A DNA stretch of 64,000 bases, from the NCBI GenBank assembly GCA_019117065.1, contig DXAK01000012.1, forward strand, positions 157,342-221,341. The letters are read 5' to 3'. The notes beneath the pieces are model-generated. The model saw only the letters and a list, made by a program, of their open reading frames with translations. It was not told where the DNA came from and did no database searches. Within the stretch, counting starts at the first letter, position 1. Every line of letters starts with the position of its first letter. Below, one piece after another: positions 9,548-20,365 of this stretch. The DNA is from Candidatus Mediterraneibacter pullicola (GTDB lineage: Bacteria; Bacillota; Clostridia; Lachnospirales; Lachnospiraceae). Both the position numbers and the translations under genes were made by a program.

Positions 9548-10741
9548 ATGAAAAAAAGAATTTTGGCAATGCTACTTTCAGGGGCAATGGTCTTTTCACT
9601 AGCAGCTTGCGGCTCTGGCGGGAATGATGAAGGGTCAGGCGGCGGAGACAGTGATTCCGGAGAAGAGATGAACATCGCGATGGTGACAGATTCCGGAGAT
9701 ATTACGGATCAGAGTTTCAACCAGACAACTTATGAGGCATCCAAGGCATGGGCTGAGGAGAATGGCGTAGAGTTCAATTATTACAAGCCAGAGAGTGATT
9801 CTGACGAGGCTCGTAATGCCAGCATTGATCAGGCGATCGCAAACGGCGCTAATGTGATTGTTCTTCCGGGCTATATGTTTGCGGCGTCAGTTGTTGAGCA
9901 GCCGGAACTTTATCCGGATGTGAAGTTTGTAGCTCTTGACGTAGGAGCAGGAGATATCCTTGAGAAAGGTGTTGGCGAAGGTTACGATTACAATCCTGAC
10001 AACTGGGACGTGTCAGAATATTACAACACGGATAATGTATACTGCTGTACTTATCAGGAGGAGATTTCCGGATATATGGCAGGCTATGCAGCAGTGAAAA
10101 TGGGTTACAAACATCTCGGCTTCCTCGGCGGAATGGCGGTACCGGCTGTTATGCGTTTCGGATATGGCTATGTTCAGGGCGCTGATGAGGCGGCAAAAGA
10201 ACTGGGGATTACAAATGAAGTGAGCGTTGAATATGTATGTGGAGGCCAGTTCTATGGTGATGCCGATATCACAGCATATATGGATACATGGTACAACTCC
10301 AATGGAGTAGAAGTTGTGTTTGCGTGTGGCGGTGGTATCTACACATCTGCGGCAGAGGCAGCGGCTAAGGCAGGCGGCAAGGTGATTGGAGTTGACTCAG
10401 ATCAGGCGCCTATTATTGACGCATATCAGGAAGGACTTACAGTGACATCGGCAATGAAGGGTCTTGCGGTTACAATTGATACAGTCCTTACTGAAATTAA
10501 AGCTGGCAACTGGAGCGATTATGTAGGTAAGATGGATTCGCTTGGTCTTGTATCAGAGACAGCTGAGGATAACTTCGTACAGCTTCCGATTGAATCTACA
10601 CAGTGGAACGACGGATTTACGGAAGATGACTACCGCGAGCTTGTGTCTGCTCTGTACAATGGAGACATCACAGTTTCCAACGATACGACAGAAATGCCTG
10701 CAACAGATATCACGGTTACAGATTACGGCAGCATCAAGTAA
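9548..10741 (+). CDS. BMP-family lipoprotein, nucleoside ABC transporter substrate-binding protein
   Basis: Lipobox LAACGSG; MNIAMVTDSGDITDQSFNQTTYEA BMP/PnrA signature; next to an ABC ATPase and two permeases. Confidence 0.92.
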   Translation: MKKRILAMLLSGAMVFSLAACGSGGNDEGSGGGDSDSGEEMNIAMVTDSGDITDQSFNQTTYEASKAWAEENGVEFNYYKPESDSDEARNASIDQAIANGANVIVLPGYMFAASVVEQPELYPDVKFVALDVGAGDILEKGVGEGYDYNPDNWDVSEYYNTDNVYCCTYQEEISGYMAGYAAVKMGYKHLGFLGGMAVPAVMRFGYGYVQGADEAAKELGITNEVSVEYVCGGQFYGDADITAYMDTWYNSNGVEVVFACGGGIYTSAAEAAAKAGGKVIGVDSDQAPIIDAYQEGLTVTSAMKGLAVTIDTVLTEIKAGNWSDYVGKMDSLGLVSETAEDNFVQLPIESTQWNDGFTEDDYRELVSALYNGDITVSNDTTEMPATDITVTDYGSIK

Positions 10742-10757
10742 ATCGGAGAATTTGTGC

Positions 10758-10796
10758 AAGAGGGTCAGGCTGAGGGCCTGTCCCTCTTTTTATAAG
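10758..10796 (+). terminator. Hairpin/attenuator between the binding-protein gene and the ABC ATPase gene
   Basis: AGAGGGTCAGGC-TGAG-GGCCTGTCCCTCTTTTT. Confidence 0.75.
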
Positions 10797-10822
10797 TAAG
10801 TTACGGGAGGAGGAAGGAGAGA

Positions 10823-12412
10823 ATGGCAGAGTATGCGGTAGAAATGCTGAATATCACGAAGAGATTCCCCGGTATTATAGCGAATGACAATATTACGCTT
10901 CAGTTGAAAAAAGGGGAGATACACGCTCTGTTGGGTGAAAACGGCGCAGGGAAATCTACGCTGATGAGCGTACTCTTCGGGTTGTATCAGCCGGAGGAAG
11001 GCGAAATCCGCAAAGACGGGAAAAAGGTAGAGATTAAAGACCCAAATGATGCGAACAGGCTGGGGATAGGAATGGTGCATCAGCACTTTAAGCTGGTGGA
11101 ATGTTTCAGTGTTTTAGACAACATCATTTTAGGTGTGGAGACTACAAAGGGTGGTTTCCTGAAGAAGAAGGAAGCAAGGGCGAAGGTGATGGAATTGTCC
11201 CAGAAATACGGTCTTGCGGTTGATCCTGACGCACTGATTGAGGATATTACGGTGGGAATGCAGCAGAGGACTGAGATATTGAAGATGCTCTACCGGGACA
11301 ATGATATCCTTATCTTTGACGAACCTACGGCTGTTCTTACTCCGCAGGAGATTCAAGAGCTCATGACAATTATGAAAAATCTGGCGGCTGAGGGTAAAAG
11401 CATTCTTTTCATTACCCACAAATTGGCAGAGATTATGCAGGTGTCGGATCGTTGTACCGTGCTTAGAAAAGGAAAATATATCGGTACCGTGGAGACGAAA
11501 GAAACAACGCCTGAGAAATTATCCACTATGATGGTAGGGAGAAATGTCAGTTTCGTGGTGGATAAGGAGCCCGCTCAGCCGGGAGAAGCTGTTCTCGACA
11601 TTAAGGATATGACGGTGGCGTCAAAGCACCATAAGAATAATGCGGTGAACAATGTATCTCTTCAGGTGCACAGAGGAGAGATCGTTTGTATTGCGGGAAT
11701 TGACGGAAATGGTCAGACAGAGTTTGTCTACGGACTAACTGGTTTGGAACCGGTTTCCGGAGGGACAATTACTATGAACGGTAAGGATATTACCCATATG
11801 CCGATCCGCAAACGTCTGACATCGGGGATGAGCCACATCCCGGAGGACAGGCATAAGCATGGTCTGGTGCTGGATTATACACTGGAAAATAACATTATTC
11901 TCCAGAGGTATTTTGAACCGGAATTTACGAACAAGTTTGGTTTTATGAAACGACGGCCGATCCGCGAGTATGCCAACCGTCTTATTGAACAGTATGATGT
12001 CCGTTCAGGACAGGGACCGGTTACGGTAGCGCGTTCCATGTCCGGAGGAAATCAGCAGAAGGCGATCGTCGCCCGCGAGATAGACAAGAATCCGGAATTG
12101 CTTGTGGCCGTGCAGCCTACACGTGGACTGGATGTGGGGGCTATTGAGTATATTCATAAACAGCTTGTCGCTCAGAGAGATGCGGGGAAAGGCGTCCTGC
12201 TCGTGAGCCTGGAACTAGATGAGGTAATGAATGTCTCTGACAGGATCTTGGTGATGTACGAGGGTGAGATAGTAGGCGAGTTTGATCCAAAGAAAGTTAC
12301 GATAGAGGAGCTCGGCCTTTATATGGCAGGCTCTAAGAGAAACACTCCGGGAGTATCCGGCGGTTTCGCAAAAGACGCCGAGGATACAGGAAAGGAGGCA
12401 GGGGACAGATGA
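10823..12412 (+). CDS. Nucleoside ABC transporter ATP-binding protein (two ATPase domains)
   Basis: Walker A GENGAGKST; Walker B ILIFDEPTAVLTPQE; second domain SMSGGNQQKAIVARE; YufO/NupA-like. Confidence 0.93.
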   Translation: MAEYAVEMLNITKRFPGIIANDNITLQLKKGEIHALLGENGAGKSTLMSVLFGLYQPEEGEIRKDGKKVEIKDPNDANRLGIGMVHQHFKLVECFSVLDNIILGVETTKGGFLKKKEARAKVMELSQKYGLAVDPDALIEDITVGMQQRTEILKMLYRDNDILIFDEPTAVLTPQEIQELMTIMKNLAAEGKSILFITHKLAEIMQVSDRCTVLRKGKYIGTVETKETTPEKLSTMMVGRNVSFVVDKEPAQPGEAVLDIKDMTVASKHHKNNAVNNVSLQVHRGEIVCIAGIDGNGQTEFVYGLTGLEPVSGGTITMNGKDITHMPIRKRLTSGMSHIPEDRHKHGLVLDYTLENNIILQRYFEPEFTNKFGFMKRRPIREYANRLIEQYDVRSGQGPVTVARSMSGGNQQKAIVAREIDKNPELLVAVQPTRGLDVGAIEYIHKQLVAQRDAGKGVLLVSLELDEVMNVSDRILVMYEGEIVGEFDPKKVTIEELGLYMAGSKRNTPGVSGGFAKDAEDTGKEAGDR

Positions 12413-13548
12413 GAGGAAATACAAGAAAAAAGACGGGACTATTAAGAAACAGCGGCGTCCAGACAGTCATCGGGTCGCTCCTCTGTATTTTGATCGGTCT
12501 TTTGATCGGCTATATCGTGTTGCTGGTTATCAATCCCGGCGGTGCGGGGAAGGCGATCGTGGCGATCCTGAAGAACTTCCTTTACTATCCCAGCCCTGTG
12601 GCTGCCATGAAATATTTCGGCTCTACACTGGTCAAGGCGTCCGCGCTTCTGATGTGTTCTCTGTCCGTACTATTCGCGTGGAAGGTGGGGCTTTTTAACA
12701 TCGGAGCCGCTGGACAGTATGTAATAGGCGCGGGAGCAAGTCTTTATTTTGCGCTGAAGCTGGGACTTCCATGGTATGTTTGTCTGGTGGCGGCGGTGAT
12801 CGCGGCTGCTATTGTAGGCGGGATTTCAGGCGCGCTTAAAGCGTATCTTAATGTAAATGAAGTTATCTCCTGTATTATGCTGAACTGGATTGGGCTTTAT
12901 TGTATCAATATGCTGCTGACACAGGTGAAAGAACAGTCTACTCCTTACACAAGGTCTCTGGAGAGCACAAACAAAAGTGCCCTTCTTCCGACTCTTGGAT
13001 TGGATAAACTGTTTGCAAATAATAAATTCGTTACCTTGGGTCTTATCCTAGCAGTTGTCGCTGCGATTCTTGTGTGGATCATTATGGGAAAGACAAAGTT
13101 CGGCTATGAGCTGAAAGCGACAGGATTAAACAAGAGCGCTGCAAAGTATTGCGGTATGAATGAGAAACGAAATATCATCTTGACGATGATGATCGCAGGT
13201 GGTCTAGCTGGTCTTGGCGCCGGAGTATTTTACCTGACAGGGATCGAGCAGTGGATGGTACAGCAGACCAGCGTCCCGACCATGGGATTTAACGGTATCG
13301 CGGCAGCATTCCTTGGGGGGTCAAGTCCCATTGGAGCAATCTTCTCGTCCTATTTTATCCAGCACATCACAAGCGGTGGTACTTATGTGGACACGACGAT
13401 GTACTGCACACAGATCTCAGATCTGATTTCTGCATTCATCATCTATCTGTGCGGATTTGTTCTTTTCTTTAAAGTGTGGCTGAACAGGCTGTTGGACAGA
13501 AGAGATGAGAGACGGCTTGCGCAAGAACAGAAAGGGGGCGAGGCGTAA
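12409..13548 (+). CDS. Nucleoside ABC transporter permease (YufP/NupB-like)
   Basis: Polytopic; FNIGAAGQYVIGAGASLYFAL signature; overlaps the ATPase gene. Confidence 0.92.
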   Translation: MRGNTRKKTGLLRNSGVQTVIGSLLCILIGLLIGYIVLLVINPGGAGKAIVAILKNFLYYPSPVAAMKYFGSTLVKASALLMCSLSVLFAWKVGLFNIGAAGQYVIGAGASLYFALKLGLPWYVCLVAAVIAAAIVGGISGALKAYLNVNEVISCIMLNWIGLYCINMLLTQVKEQSTPYTRSLESTNKSALLPTLGLDKLFANNKFVTLGLILAVVAAILVWIIMGKTKFGYELKATGLNKSAAKYCGMNEKRNIILTMMIAGGLAGLGAGVFYLTGIEQWMVQQTSVPTMGFNGIAAAFLGGSSPIGAIFSSYFIQHITSGGTYVDTTMYCTQISDLISAFIIYLCGFVLFFKVWLNRLLDRRDERRLAQEQKGGEA

Positions 13549-14489
13549 TGTTGTTATTGATCCAGTATACACTGATATTTGCGTCTGTTCTGGTGCTTGT
13601 AGCGCTGGGAGGATGTTTTTCGGAACACAGCGGTGTCATCAATATCGGTCTGGAGGGCATCATGGTTATCGGTGCGCTCGGCGGAGCTCTTATGATGAAA
13701 TATGTGGCGGCAGGGATAGCGGCGCCTCTTGTGATTATACTGGTTATTCTTGCCAGTGTAATCTCAGGAATGATCTTTTCTCTCCTCCTTGCGGTGGCTG
13801 CGATCCGGTTTAATGCTGACCAGACGCTGGTGGGGACGGCGCTTAACCTCCTTGGACCGGCGGCTGCAGTTGTTCTGGTAAGGGCAATTAACACTGCGGA
13901 GAGTGTGGACAATGTATCTTCCACCGTGTCATATGGGGCGGCAAAAAAAGCTTTTCTCGTGGATATCGGAGGTTTTGAATTTAACTGGTTCATGCTGATT
14001 GCCTTCCTTGTGCTGATCGCGTCTTACATCGTGTTGTACAAGACGAGATTCGGCCTGAGGCTATGCGCGTGTGGTGAGCATCCGCAGGCGGCAGATTCTG
14101 TCGGTATAAATGTGTATAAGATGCGTTATGCGGGTGTACTGATTTCCGGAGCATTAGGAGGACTTGGCGGATTAGTGTATATCACAGCAGGCGTCAGCGA
14201 GTGGAAGTTCGAGAACGGAGTGGCAGGCTTTGGATTTCTTGCTCTGGCAGTTATGATTTTCGGACAGTGGAGGCCAGTCAGCATCGGTCTGGCGGCGCTG
14301 CTCTTTGGTCTGTTCCGTGCACTTTCCAATGTGTACACGGGATTTGATGTTCTGGTAGATCTGAAACTTCCTAGTACAGTGTATAATATGCTACCGTATA
14401 TTATTTCCCTTCTAGTCCTTGCCTTTGTATCCAAGAAGTCGAGGGCACCGAAAGCGGAAGGTATTCCTTATGATAAAGGACAGAGATAA
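13548..14489 (+). CDS. Nucleoside ABC transporter permease (YufQ/NupC-like)
   Basis: [25 protein letters not shown] signature; overlaps the preceding permease. Confidence 0.92.
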   Translation: MLLLIQYTLIFASVLVLVALGGCFSEHSGVINIGLEGIMVIGALGGALMMKYVAAGIAAPLVIILVILASVISGMIFSLLLAVAAIRFNADQTLVGTALNLLGPAAAVVLVRAINTAESVDNVSSTVSYGAAKKAFLVDIGGFEFNWFMLIAFLVLIASYIVLYKTRFGLRLCACGEHPQAADSVGINVYKMRYAGVLISGALGGLGGLVYITAGVSEWKFENGVAGFGFLALAVMIFGQWRPVSIGLAALLFGLFRALSNVYTGFDVLVDLKLPSTVYNMLPYIISLLVLAFVSKKSRAPKAEGIPYDKGQR

Positions 14490-14575
14490 AAGAGCAGGGA
14501 CAACACGTGGAGATGCAGGAACGGGCGTCGTTTTACGGCGGGTTGTTCAGGCGGCATAGAAGGAGAGGGACTGAC

Positions 14576-15364
14576 ATGAAGAATTATTCAGAAGATCCGG
14601 GCAGGCAGTATCATATTCAGGTCGCCAAAGGCGAGGTCGGCCGCTATGTGATCATGCCCGGCGATCCGAAGAGATGCGCGAAGATTGCCGAGTATTTTGA
14701 CGATCCGCTGCTCATCGCAGACAATAGAGAATATGTAACATATACAGGGACGCTGGATGGGGTAAAGGTCAGCGTCACCTCCACGGGGATCGGGGGGCCG
14801 TCAGCCTCCATTGCCATGGAAGAACTATATCGCTGCGGGGCGGATACATTTATCCGTATCGGCACCTGCGGAGGAATCCAGACGGAAGTGAAAAGCGCAG
14901 ATGTGGTGATCGCCACAGGCGCGGTCCGAATGGAAGGAACGAGCCGGGAGTATGCGCCCATTGAGTACCCGGCTGTCCCGGATCTAGATGTGACAAATGC
15001 GCTTGTGAACGCGGCGAAGAAACAAAACGTGGATTTCCATACCGGGGTAGTACAGTGTAAAGATTCTTTCTACGGGCAGCACGAGCCGGAAGTAAAGCCG
15101 GTAAGTTATGAACTTCTGAATAAATGGGAGGCATGGAAGCGTCTTGGCTGTCTGGCTTCGGAGATGGAATCAGCAGCGCTTTTTATCGTGGCAAGCCATC
15201 TGCGGGTGAGAACGGGGTCCTGTTTCCTTGTGGTGGCAAATCAGGAGCGGGAGAAACTGGGGTTGGAAAACCCGGTAGCTCATGACACGGACATAGCGAT
15301 CCGGGTGGCGGTAGATGCGATTCGGGAGCTGATAAAAGCGGACTTAGGCAGCACAAAAGAATAG
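14576..15364 (+). CDS. udp: Uridine phosphorylase
   Basis: [46 protein letters not shown] 14576 with AAGGAGAGG RBS is a better start than 14507. Confidence 0.92.
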   Translation: MKNYSEDPGRQYHIQVAKGEVGRYVIMPGDPKRCAKIAEYFDDPLLIADNREYVTYTGTLDGVKVSVTSTGIGGPSASIAMEELYRCGADTFIRIGTCGGIQTEVKSADVVIATGAVRMEGTSREYAPIEYPAVPDLDVTNALVNAAKKQNVDFHTGVVQCKDSFYGQHEPEVKPVSYELLNKWEAWKRLGCLASEMESAALFIVASHLRVRTGSCFLVVANQEREKLGLENPVAHDTDIAIRVAVDAIRELIKADLGSTKE

Positions 15365-15374
15365 GAGAGAAGAG

Positions 15375-16040
15375 ATGGATCAGAAAGAAATTTTAAAGCA
15401 TGTAGATCATACTCTGCTGCTTCAGGGAGCGACGTGGGATGAGATCCGTCAGATCTGTGACGACGCTGTAGCATATCAGACAGCTTCAGTCTGCATCCCG
15501 CCAAGCTATGTGAAGCAGGCGAGCGAGTATTTGGACGGAAAGATGGCGGTTTGTACGGTTATTGGGTTTCCCAATGGTTACATGACCACCGCGGCAAAGG
15601 AGTTTGAGACGAGAGATGCTCTCTCAAACGGGGCGTCTGAGATCGACATGGTCATCAATATCGGCTGGCTGAAGGACGGTAAATACAACTTGATCGAAGA
15701 AGAGATCCGCACATTGAAAAAGGCCTGTGGTGAGAAAATATTAAAAGTTATTATCGAGACATGTCTTTTGACCGATGAAGAAAAGATTAAGATGTGTGAG
15801 ATTGTGACAAAAGCAGGAGCGGATTATATCAAGACTTCCACCGGATTTTCAACAGCAGGAGCTACGTTTGACGATATACGCCTGTTTTCCGAACACATTG
15901 GGCCAAATGTAAAGATGAAAGCCGCAGGGGGAATCTCATCTATGGACGATGCTAAGAAATTCCTTGAACTGGGAGCGGACCGTCTTGGGACAAGCCGTAT
16001 TATTAAACTTGTGAAAAATGAAAAAGCAACTGGGTATTAA
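15375..16040 (+). CDS. deoC: Deoxyribose-phosphate aldolase
   Basis: [16 protein letters not shown]…[14 protein letters not shown]…[16 protein letters not shown]…KAAGGISS. Confidence 0.95.
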   Translation: MDQKEILKHVDHTLLLQGATWDEIRQICDDAVAYQTASVCIPPSYVKQASEYLDGKMAVCTVIGFPNGYMTTAAKEFETRDALSNGASEIDMVINIGWLKDGKYNLIEEEIRTLKKACGEKILKVIIETCLLTDEEKIKMCEIVTKAGADYIKTSTGFSTAGATFDDIRLFSEHIGPNVKMKAAGGISSMDDAKKFLELGADRLGTSRIIKLVKNEKATGY

Positions 16041-16105
16041 AGAAAGTTTTGCGCTCGATTCAGGGCGGATGGGAGTTCAGGTATCAGATAGAAGGAGTGT
16101 GCTAT

Positions 16106-16525
16106 ATGGATAGACAGCAGATTGAAGAGATGATTGATATTGCGGTTCGGCAGCTTGATTTTTCCTACACTCCGTATTCCGGATTTAAAGTGGGAGCAGC
16201 GCTTATGACCAAACAGGGAAAGATCTATGGAGGATGCAATATCGAGAACGCGGCATACGGTCCAACCAACTGTGCGGAGCGGACCGCATTTTTCAAAGCG
16301 GTCAGCGAGGGCGTGCGTGAATTTAGAGCAATCTGTATCGTGGGGGGAAAGGACGGGGTACTGACAGACTATGCGGCGCCCTGCGGCGTGTGCCGTCAAG
16401 TGATGATGGAGTTCTGTGATCCGGAAACATTTCAGGTTATCCTCGCGACAGGAAAAGATCATTACGACGTGTTTACGCTGAAAGAACTTCTGCCCCTAGG
16501 GTTCGGCCCGGCGAATCTGGATTGA
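16106..16525 (+). CDS. cdd: Cytidine deaminase
   Basis: YTPYSGFKVGAAL, CNIENAAYGPTNCAERTA, APCGVCRQVMMEF zinc motifs; ATG 16106 with GAAGGAG RBS. Confidence 0.95.
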   Translation: MDRQQIEEMIDIAVRQLDFSYTPYSGFKVGAALMTKQGKIYGGCNIENAAYGPTNCAERTAFFKAVSEGVREFRAICIVGGKDGVLTDYAAPCGVCRQVMMEFCDPETFQVILATGKDHYDVFTLKELLPLGFGPANLD

Positions 16526-16548
16526 CTTAGTTTGCAGGAGGAATAAGA

Positions 16549-17739
16549 ATGGACAGATATAAAAGAGTTTTTGTGATTGTACTCGACTCTCTTGGAATTG
16601 GGGCAATGCCGGATTCAGAAAAATTCGGAGACACAGATGTCGATACATTCGGACATATTGTTGAGAAAATGGGTAAGCTGGATATCCCGAACCTGCAAAA
16701 ACTGGGGATGCTCAATCTCCATCCGGCAGGCAGGATGGCGGGGATGGAAAAGCCGCTGGGATATCATATGCGGCTTGCGGAGGCGAGCAGTGGGAAAGAT
16801 ACTATGACTGGACACTGGGAGATGATGGGAATACGTACGGACAAGCCGTTTCTCACATTTACGGACACAGGATTTCCGCCGGAGCTGATCCAAGAGCTTG
16901 AGAAGAGATGTGGGAAACGTGTGATAGGGAATAAGAGCGCCAGCGGGACGGAGATCATAGAAGAATTGGGAGAAGAAGAGATCGAGACGGGAGCGATGAT
17001 CGTCTATACATCTGCTGATTCTGTACTGCAGATCTGTGGGAATGAGGAAACTTTTGATTTGGCCAATCTGTATCGCTGCTGCGAGATCGCCCGGGAAATC
17101 ACGATGAAAGATGAATGGCGTGTTGGCCGTGTCATTGCAAGGCCTTATGTAGGAAAGAAAAAGGGAGAATTTAGACGTACAAGCAACCGGCACGACTATG
17201 CTCTGAAGCCTACGGGGCCGACCGCGCTCAATGTATTGAAGGATGCCGGGCTGGATGTGATCAGCGTGGGAAAGATCAATGATATTTTCTGCGGGGAAGG
17301 CATCACGAAAACCTATCATTCCGACAGTTCTGTTCACGGGATGGAACAGACTATTGAGATTAGCAGGGAAGATTTCCAAGGGCTGTGTTTTGTCAATCTT
17401 GTAGACTTTGATGCTCTGTGGGGACACCGCAGGGACGTGGAAGGCTATGCGGGAGAGATCGAGAAATTCGACAGGAACCTTGGGGTGCTGCTGGAAGAAT
17501 TAAGAGAAGATGACCTGCTGATCATCACGGCGGATCACGGGAACGATCCGACTTACACGGGGACAGACCATACGAGAGAATATGTGCCTCTTCTCGCATA
17601 CTCAAAAGGAATGAAGCAGGGTGGAGGCTTAGGAGAGGAGAACACTTTTGCTGTGATTGGAGCTACTGTGGCGGATAATTTCAATGTAAAGATGCCGGAG
17701 GGAACCATCGGAACTTCGATACTGGACAGGCTGATATAG
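16549..17739 (+). CDS. deoB: Phosphopentomutase
   Basis: [23 protein letters not shown]…[10 protein letters not shown]…[24 protein letters not shown]. Confidence 0.96.
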   Translation: MDRYKRVFVIVLDSLGIGAMPDSEKFGDTDVDTFGHIVEKMGKLDIPNLQKLGMLNLHPAGRMAGMEKPLGYHMRLAEASSGKDTMTGHWEMMGIRTDKPFLTFTDTGFPPELIQELEKRCGKRVIGNKSASGTEIIEELGEEEIETGAMIVYTSADSVLQICGNEETFDLANLYRCCEIAREITMKDEWRVGRVIARPYVGKKKGEFRRTSNRHDYALKPTGPTALNVLKDAGLDVISVGKINDIFCGEGITKTYHSDSSVHGMEQTIEISREDFQGLCFVNLVDFDALWGHRRDVEGYAGEIEKFDRNLGVLLEELREDDLLIITADHGNDPTYTGTDHTREYVPLLAYSKGMKQGGGLGEENTFAVIGATVADNFNVKMPEGTIGTSILDRLI

Positions 17740-17763
17740 GATAAGCTGGCAGAGGAGGAGAAA

Positions 17764-18492
17764 ATGGAGCATGGATTTTTATACGAGGCGCTGCCTTTTC
17801 TGAATGGTCTGGACAAAGAGGAGCAGGAACAGTTTGCGGAATACTTTAAGACTGCGCCTCTCTGGCTTATTGATTCTTTTCGGGTAGAAAAGGTGAAGAA
17901 AGGAACAGCGTTTACCCGTGAGGGGGAGCCTGCGGACACGGTTTTTTTCATTGCGGGCGGAACAATTGCCGCGACTGACTACCGGATGTATGGAATGCCT
18001 TATGATTACCGGAGATTTAACCGAGTATATGCTTTCGGGGCTCTGGAGATTCTAATCAATGCGGACAAGTATATGACGACTTTACGTGTGGCATCAGATT
18101 GTAGCATTGCTATGCTTCCAAGGCCAAAGTATGAAAAATGGCTGTTTTCGGATATAAATGCGCTGAGGTATGAGACGATGAGGATGGGGCAGGACCTTCT
18201 CAACGAATCAAGAGATAACCGGCTTTTCCTTTTTGTACAGGGACCGGACCGGCTGGCGCTCCTTTTTGTAAAACGGTACGAACAATACGGAAAAAAGGGG
18301 ATTTTAAGTATTAAAAGGAGCCGTCAGAATCTGGCGGATGAGACTGGGCTGTGCATTAAAACGATCAGCAGGGGAATCAAGAAATTTCTGGAAGATGGAC
18401 TGATTACAAAAGAAGGGAATCAGATTATGATCGACCAGACTCAGTATGAAGGATTGAAACAAATGATTTCATCAAAGGTTTTTTTGGATTGA
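17764..18492 (+). CDS. Crp/Fnr-family transcriptional regulator
   Basis: Cyclic-nucleotide-binding-like N-terminal domain and C-terminal HTH (RSRQNLADETGLCIKTISRGIKKFLEDGLI). Confidence 0.85.
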   Translation: MEHGFLYEALPFLNGLDKEEQEQFAEYFKTAPLWLIDSFRVEKVKKGTAFTREGEPADTVFFIAGGTIAATDYRMYGMPYDYRRFNRVYAFGALEILINADKYMTTLRVASDCSIAMLPRPKYEKWLFSDINALRYETMRMGQDLLNESRDNRLFLFVQGPDRLALLFVKRYEQYGKKGILSIKRSRQNLADETGLCIKTISRGIKKFLEDGLITKEGNQIMIDQTQYEGLKQMISSKVFLD

Positions 18493-18540
18493 AGGTGCTG
18501 TAAAATAAGTCTTTATATTTTAAACTTTATCCCTTATAAC

Positions 18541-18628
18541 GTACGATATCCGCAGAATTATGATTGCAGTGCGGCTTCGAGCCGCTGAGCTCTACTGTTC
18601 ATGCAATATAGTTCTGCGGATATTTTTT
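18541..18628. terminator. Long structured intergenic hairpin, element A, at a convergent junction
   Basis: ATATCCGCAGAA…TTCTGCGGATAT outer stem plus inner pairing; same architecture as element B at 46825-46911. Confidence 0.75.
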
Positions 18629-18641
18629 ATCAAAATAGAAG

Positions 18642-19475
18642 TTATGCCATCCGCCCCATTAGGCCAATGCTCTCAGTGATCAGGCGTTTAAAGTCAGAGG
18701 CGACTCTATCTGCCGTTTCCTGTACTTCTTTATGATTCAGCGGCTGGTCTGACATTCCTGCCGCCAGATTAGTGATGCAGGAGACGCCGCATACTTCAAG
18801 TCCCATATGACGGGCGGCCATTGCCTCGCATGCTGTGCTCATTCCTGCGGCATCTCCTCCGAGGGCCCGGCACATGCGGATCTCCGCCGGAGTTTCATAA
18901 GACGGCCCAGAGAACTGTACATATACTCCCTCTCTGAGTGAAACGCCTGTATTTTCACCGGCTTTTTTGATGACATACCGGAGACGTTTACTGTAAACTT
19001 CGGACATATCCGGGAAACGGGTTCCCAGAGATTCCTCGTTAGGCCCGATCAGAGGACTGGGTACGAGAGAGGTGATATGATCCGTGATTACCATAAGGTC
19101 GCCCGGGCGGAAATCAAAATTCACGCCTCCCGCCGCGTTGGTAAGGATGACTTTTTTTACACCCATTTTTCCCATCAGGCGGACGGGAAGCACAACATCC
19201 TGCATGGGGTATCCTTCATAGTAATGCACGCGCCCTTGCATTGCTACAACAGGCACACCCTTCACATATCCGAAGAGAAAACGCCCTTTGTGTCCAGCTA
19301 CGGTAGATACCGGGAATCCCTCAATATCGGAGTATTCAAGGACTTCTTCGATCTGTATGTTCTCTGCATAATCCCCAAGCCCTGAGCCGAGTGTCAGACC
19401 GATTTCAGGGCGAAAACTGACCTTTTGACTTACCGCCTCTGAACATTTCATCAATTTTTCATAGAAAGCATTCAT
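18642..19475 (-). CDS. Purine-nucleoside phosphorylase
   Basis: GLTLGSGLGDYAE, GRVHYYEGY, TNAAGGVN, SGPSYETPAEIRMCRALGGDAAGMST; PNP/MTAP family. Confidence 0.95.
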   Translation of the reverse strand: MNAFYEKLMKCSEAVSQKVSFRPEIGLTLGSGLGDYAENIQIEEVLEYSDIEGFPVSTVAGHKGRFLFGYVKGVPVVAMQGRVHYYEGYPMQDVVLPVRLMGKMGVKKVILTNAAGGVNFDFRPGDLMVITDHITSLVPSPLIGPNEESLGTRFPDMSEVYSKRLRYVIKKAGENTGVSLREGVYVQFSGPSYETPAEIRMCRALGGDAAGMSTACEAMAARHMGLEVCGVSCITNLAAGMSDQPLNHKEVQETADRVASDFKRLITESIGLMGRMA

Positions 19476-19633
19476 ATGATTTCCTCCTTTTCAGACAGGC
19501 TTTACACGGACGCCGGAGAATGTCTCCGGAGACGGAGAACAGCCGTCCTATATTGCATATAGCTTACATGATTTTGCGGAAGATAGAAAGGACTGAAGTC
19601 TTTTTTATCCTATTTTTTGTTTTGGGGAAAAGA

Positions 19634-19684
19634 TAATAATAATTATTACTGATTATTGACATAAACAATTCTGCATGATATATT
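19634..19684 (+). promoter_or_regulatory. Sigma-A-type promoter for ahpC with overlapping PerR-box-like palindrome
   Basis: Perfect palindrome TAATAATAATTATTA (19634-19648); TTGACA (19656-19661), 17-bp spacer, TATATT (19679-19684). Confidence 0.55.
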
Positions 19685-19776
19685 ATCCATGTAATCAGAG
19701 GGACGAATGAGAAGGCGTTTTATGCCGGAGGAAACAAATATATCTGCCGTGACAGTAGATAAAAGAGGAGATCAAT

Positions 19777-20340
19777 ATGTCATTTATCGGAAAAGATGTT
19801 GTGGATTTCAAAGTACAGTGTTATCAGGAAAATGGGTTCAAAGAGGTGACGAAGGAGGATATTCTCGGGAAATGGTCCGTATTCTTCTTCTATCCGGCTG
19901 ATTTTACGTTCGTGTGCCCGACGGAGCTCAATGATCTGGCGGAGAAATATGATGAGTTTAAGGAAGCGGGGTGCGAGATCTATTCGGTGTCGTGCGACAC
20001 ACATTACGTGCATAAGGCGTGGCACGATGCGTCGGATACAATCAAAAAGATCCGTTATCCTATGCTTGCCGACCCTACGGGAGTTCTGGCGAGAGGTTTT
20101 GACGTGATGATTGAGGCTGATGGAGTGGCGGAGCGCGCCAGCTTTATCGTGAATCCGGAGGGGAAGATTGTGGCCTATGAAGTGATTGCGGGAAATGTGG
20201 GAAGAAATGCGGACGAACTTCTGCGCAGGGTGCGGGCGTCCCAGTTTGTTGCGGAGCACGGGGATGAAGTTTGCCCGGCAAAATGGCAGCCCGGGGCAGA
20301 GACGCTGAAACCCAGTCTTGATCTGGTTGGACTTCTGTAA
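19777..20340 (+). CDS. ahpC: Alkyl hydroperoxide reductase subunit C / 2-Cys peroxiredoxin
   Basis: FFYPADFTFVCPTELNDLAEKY peroxidatic motif; EVCPAKW resolving Cys motif; 187 aa. Confidence 0.96.
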   Translation: MSFIGKDVVDFKVQCYQENGFKEVTKEDILGKWSVFFFYPADFTFVCPTELNDLAEKYDEFKEAGCEIYSVSCDTHYVHKAWHDASDTIKKIRYPMLADPTGVLARGFDVMIEADGVAERASFIVNPEGKIVAYEVIAGNVGRNADELLRRVRASQFVAEHGDEVCPAKWQPGAETLKPSLDLVGLL

Positions 20341-20365
20341 ATACAGGTGTGATGATTATGGAAAA

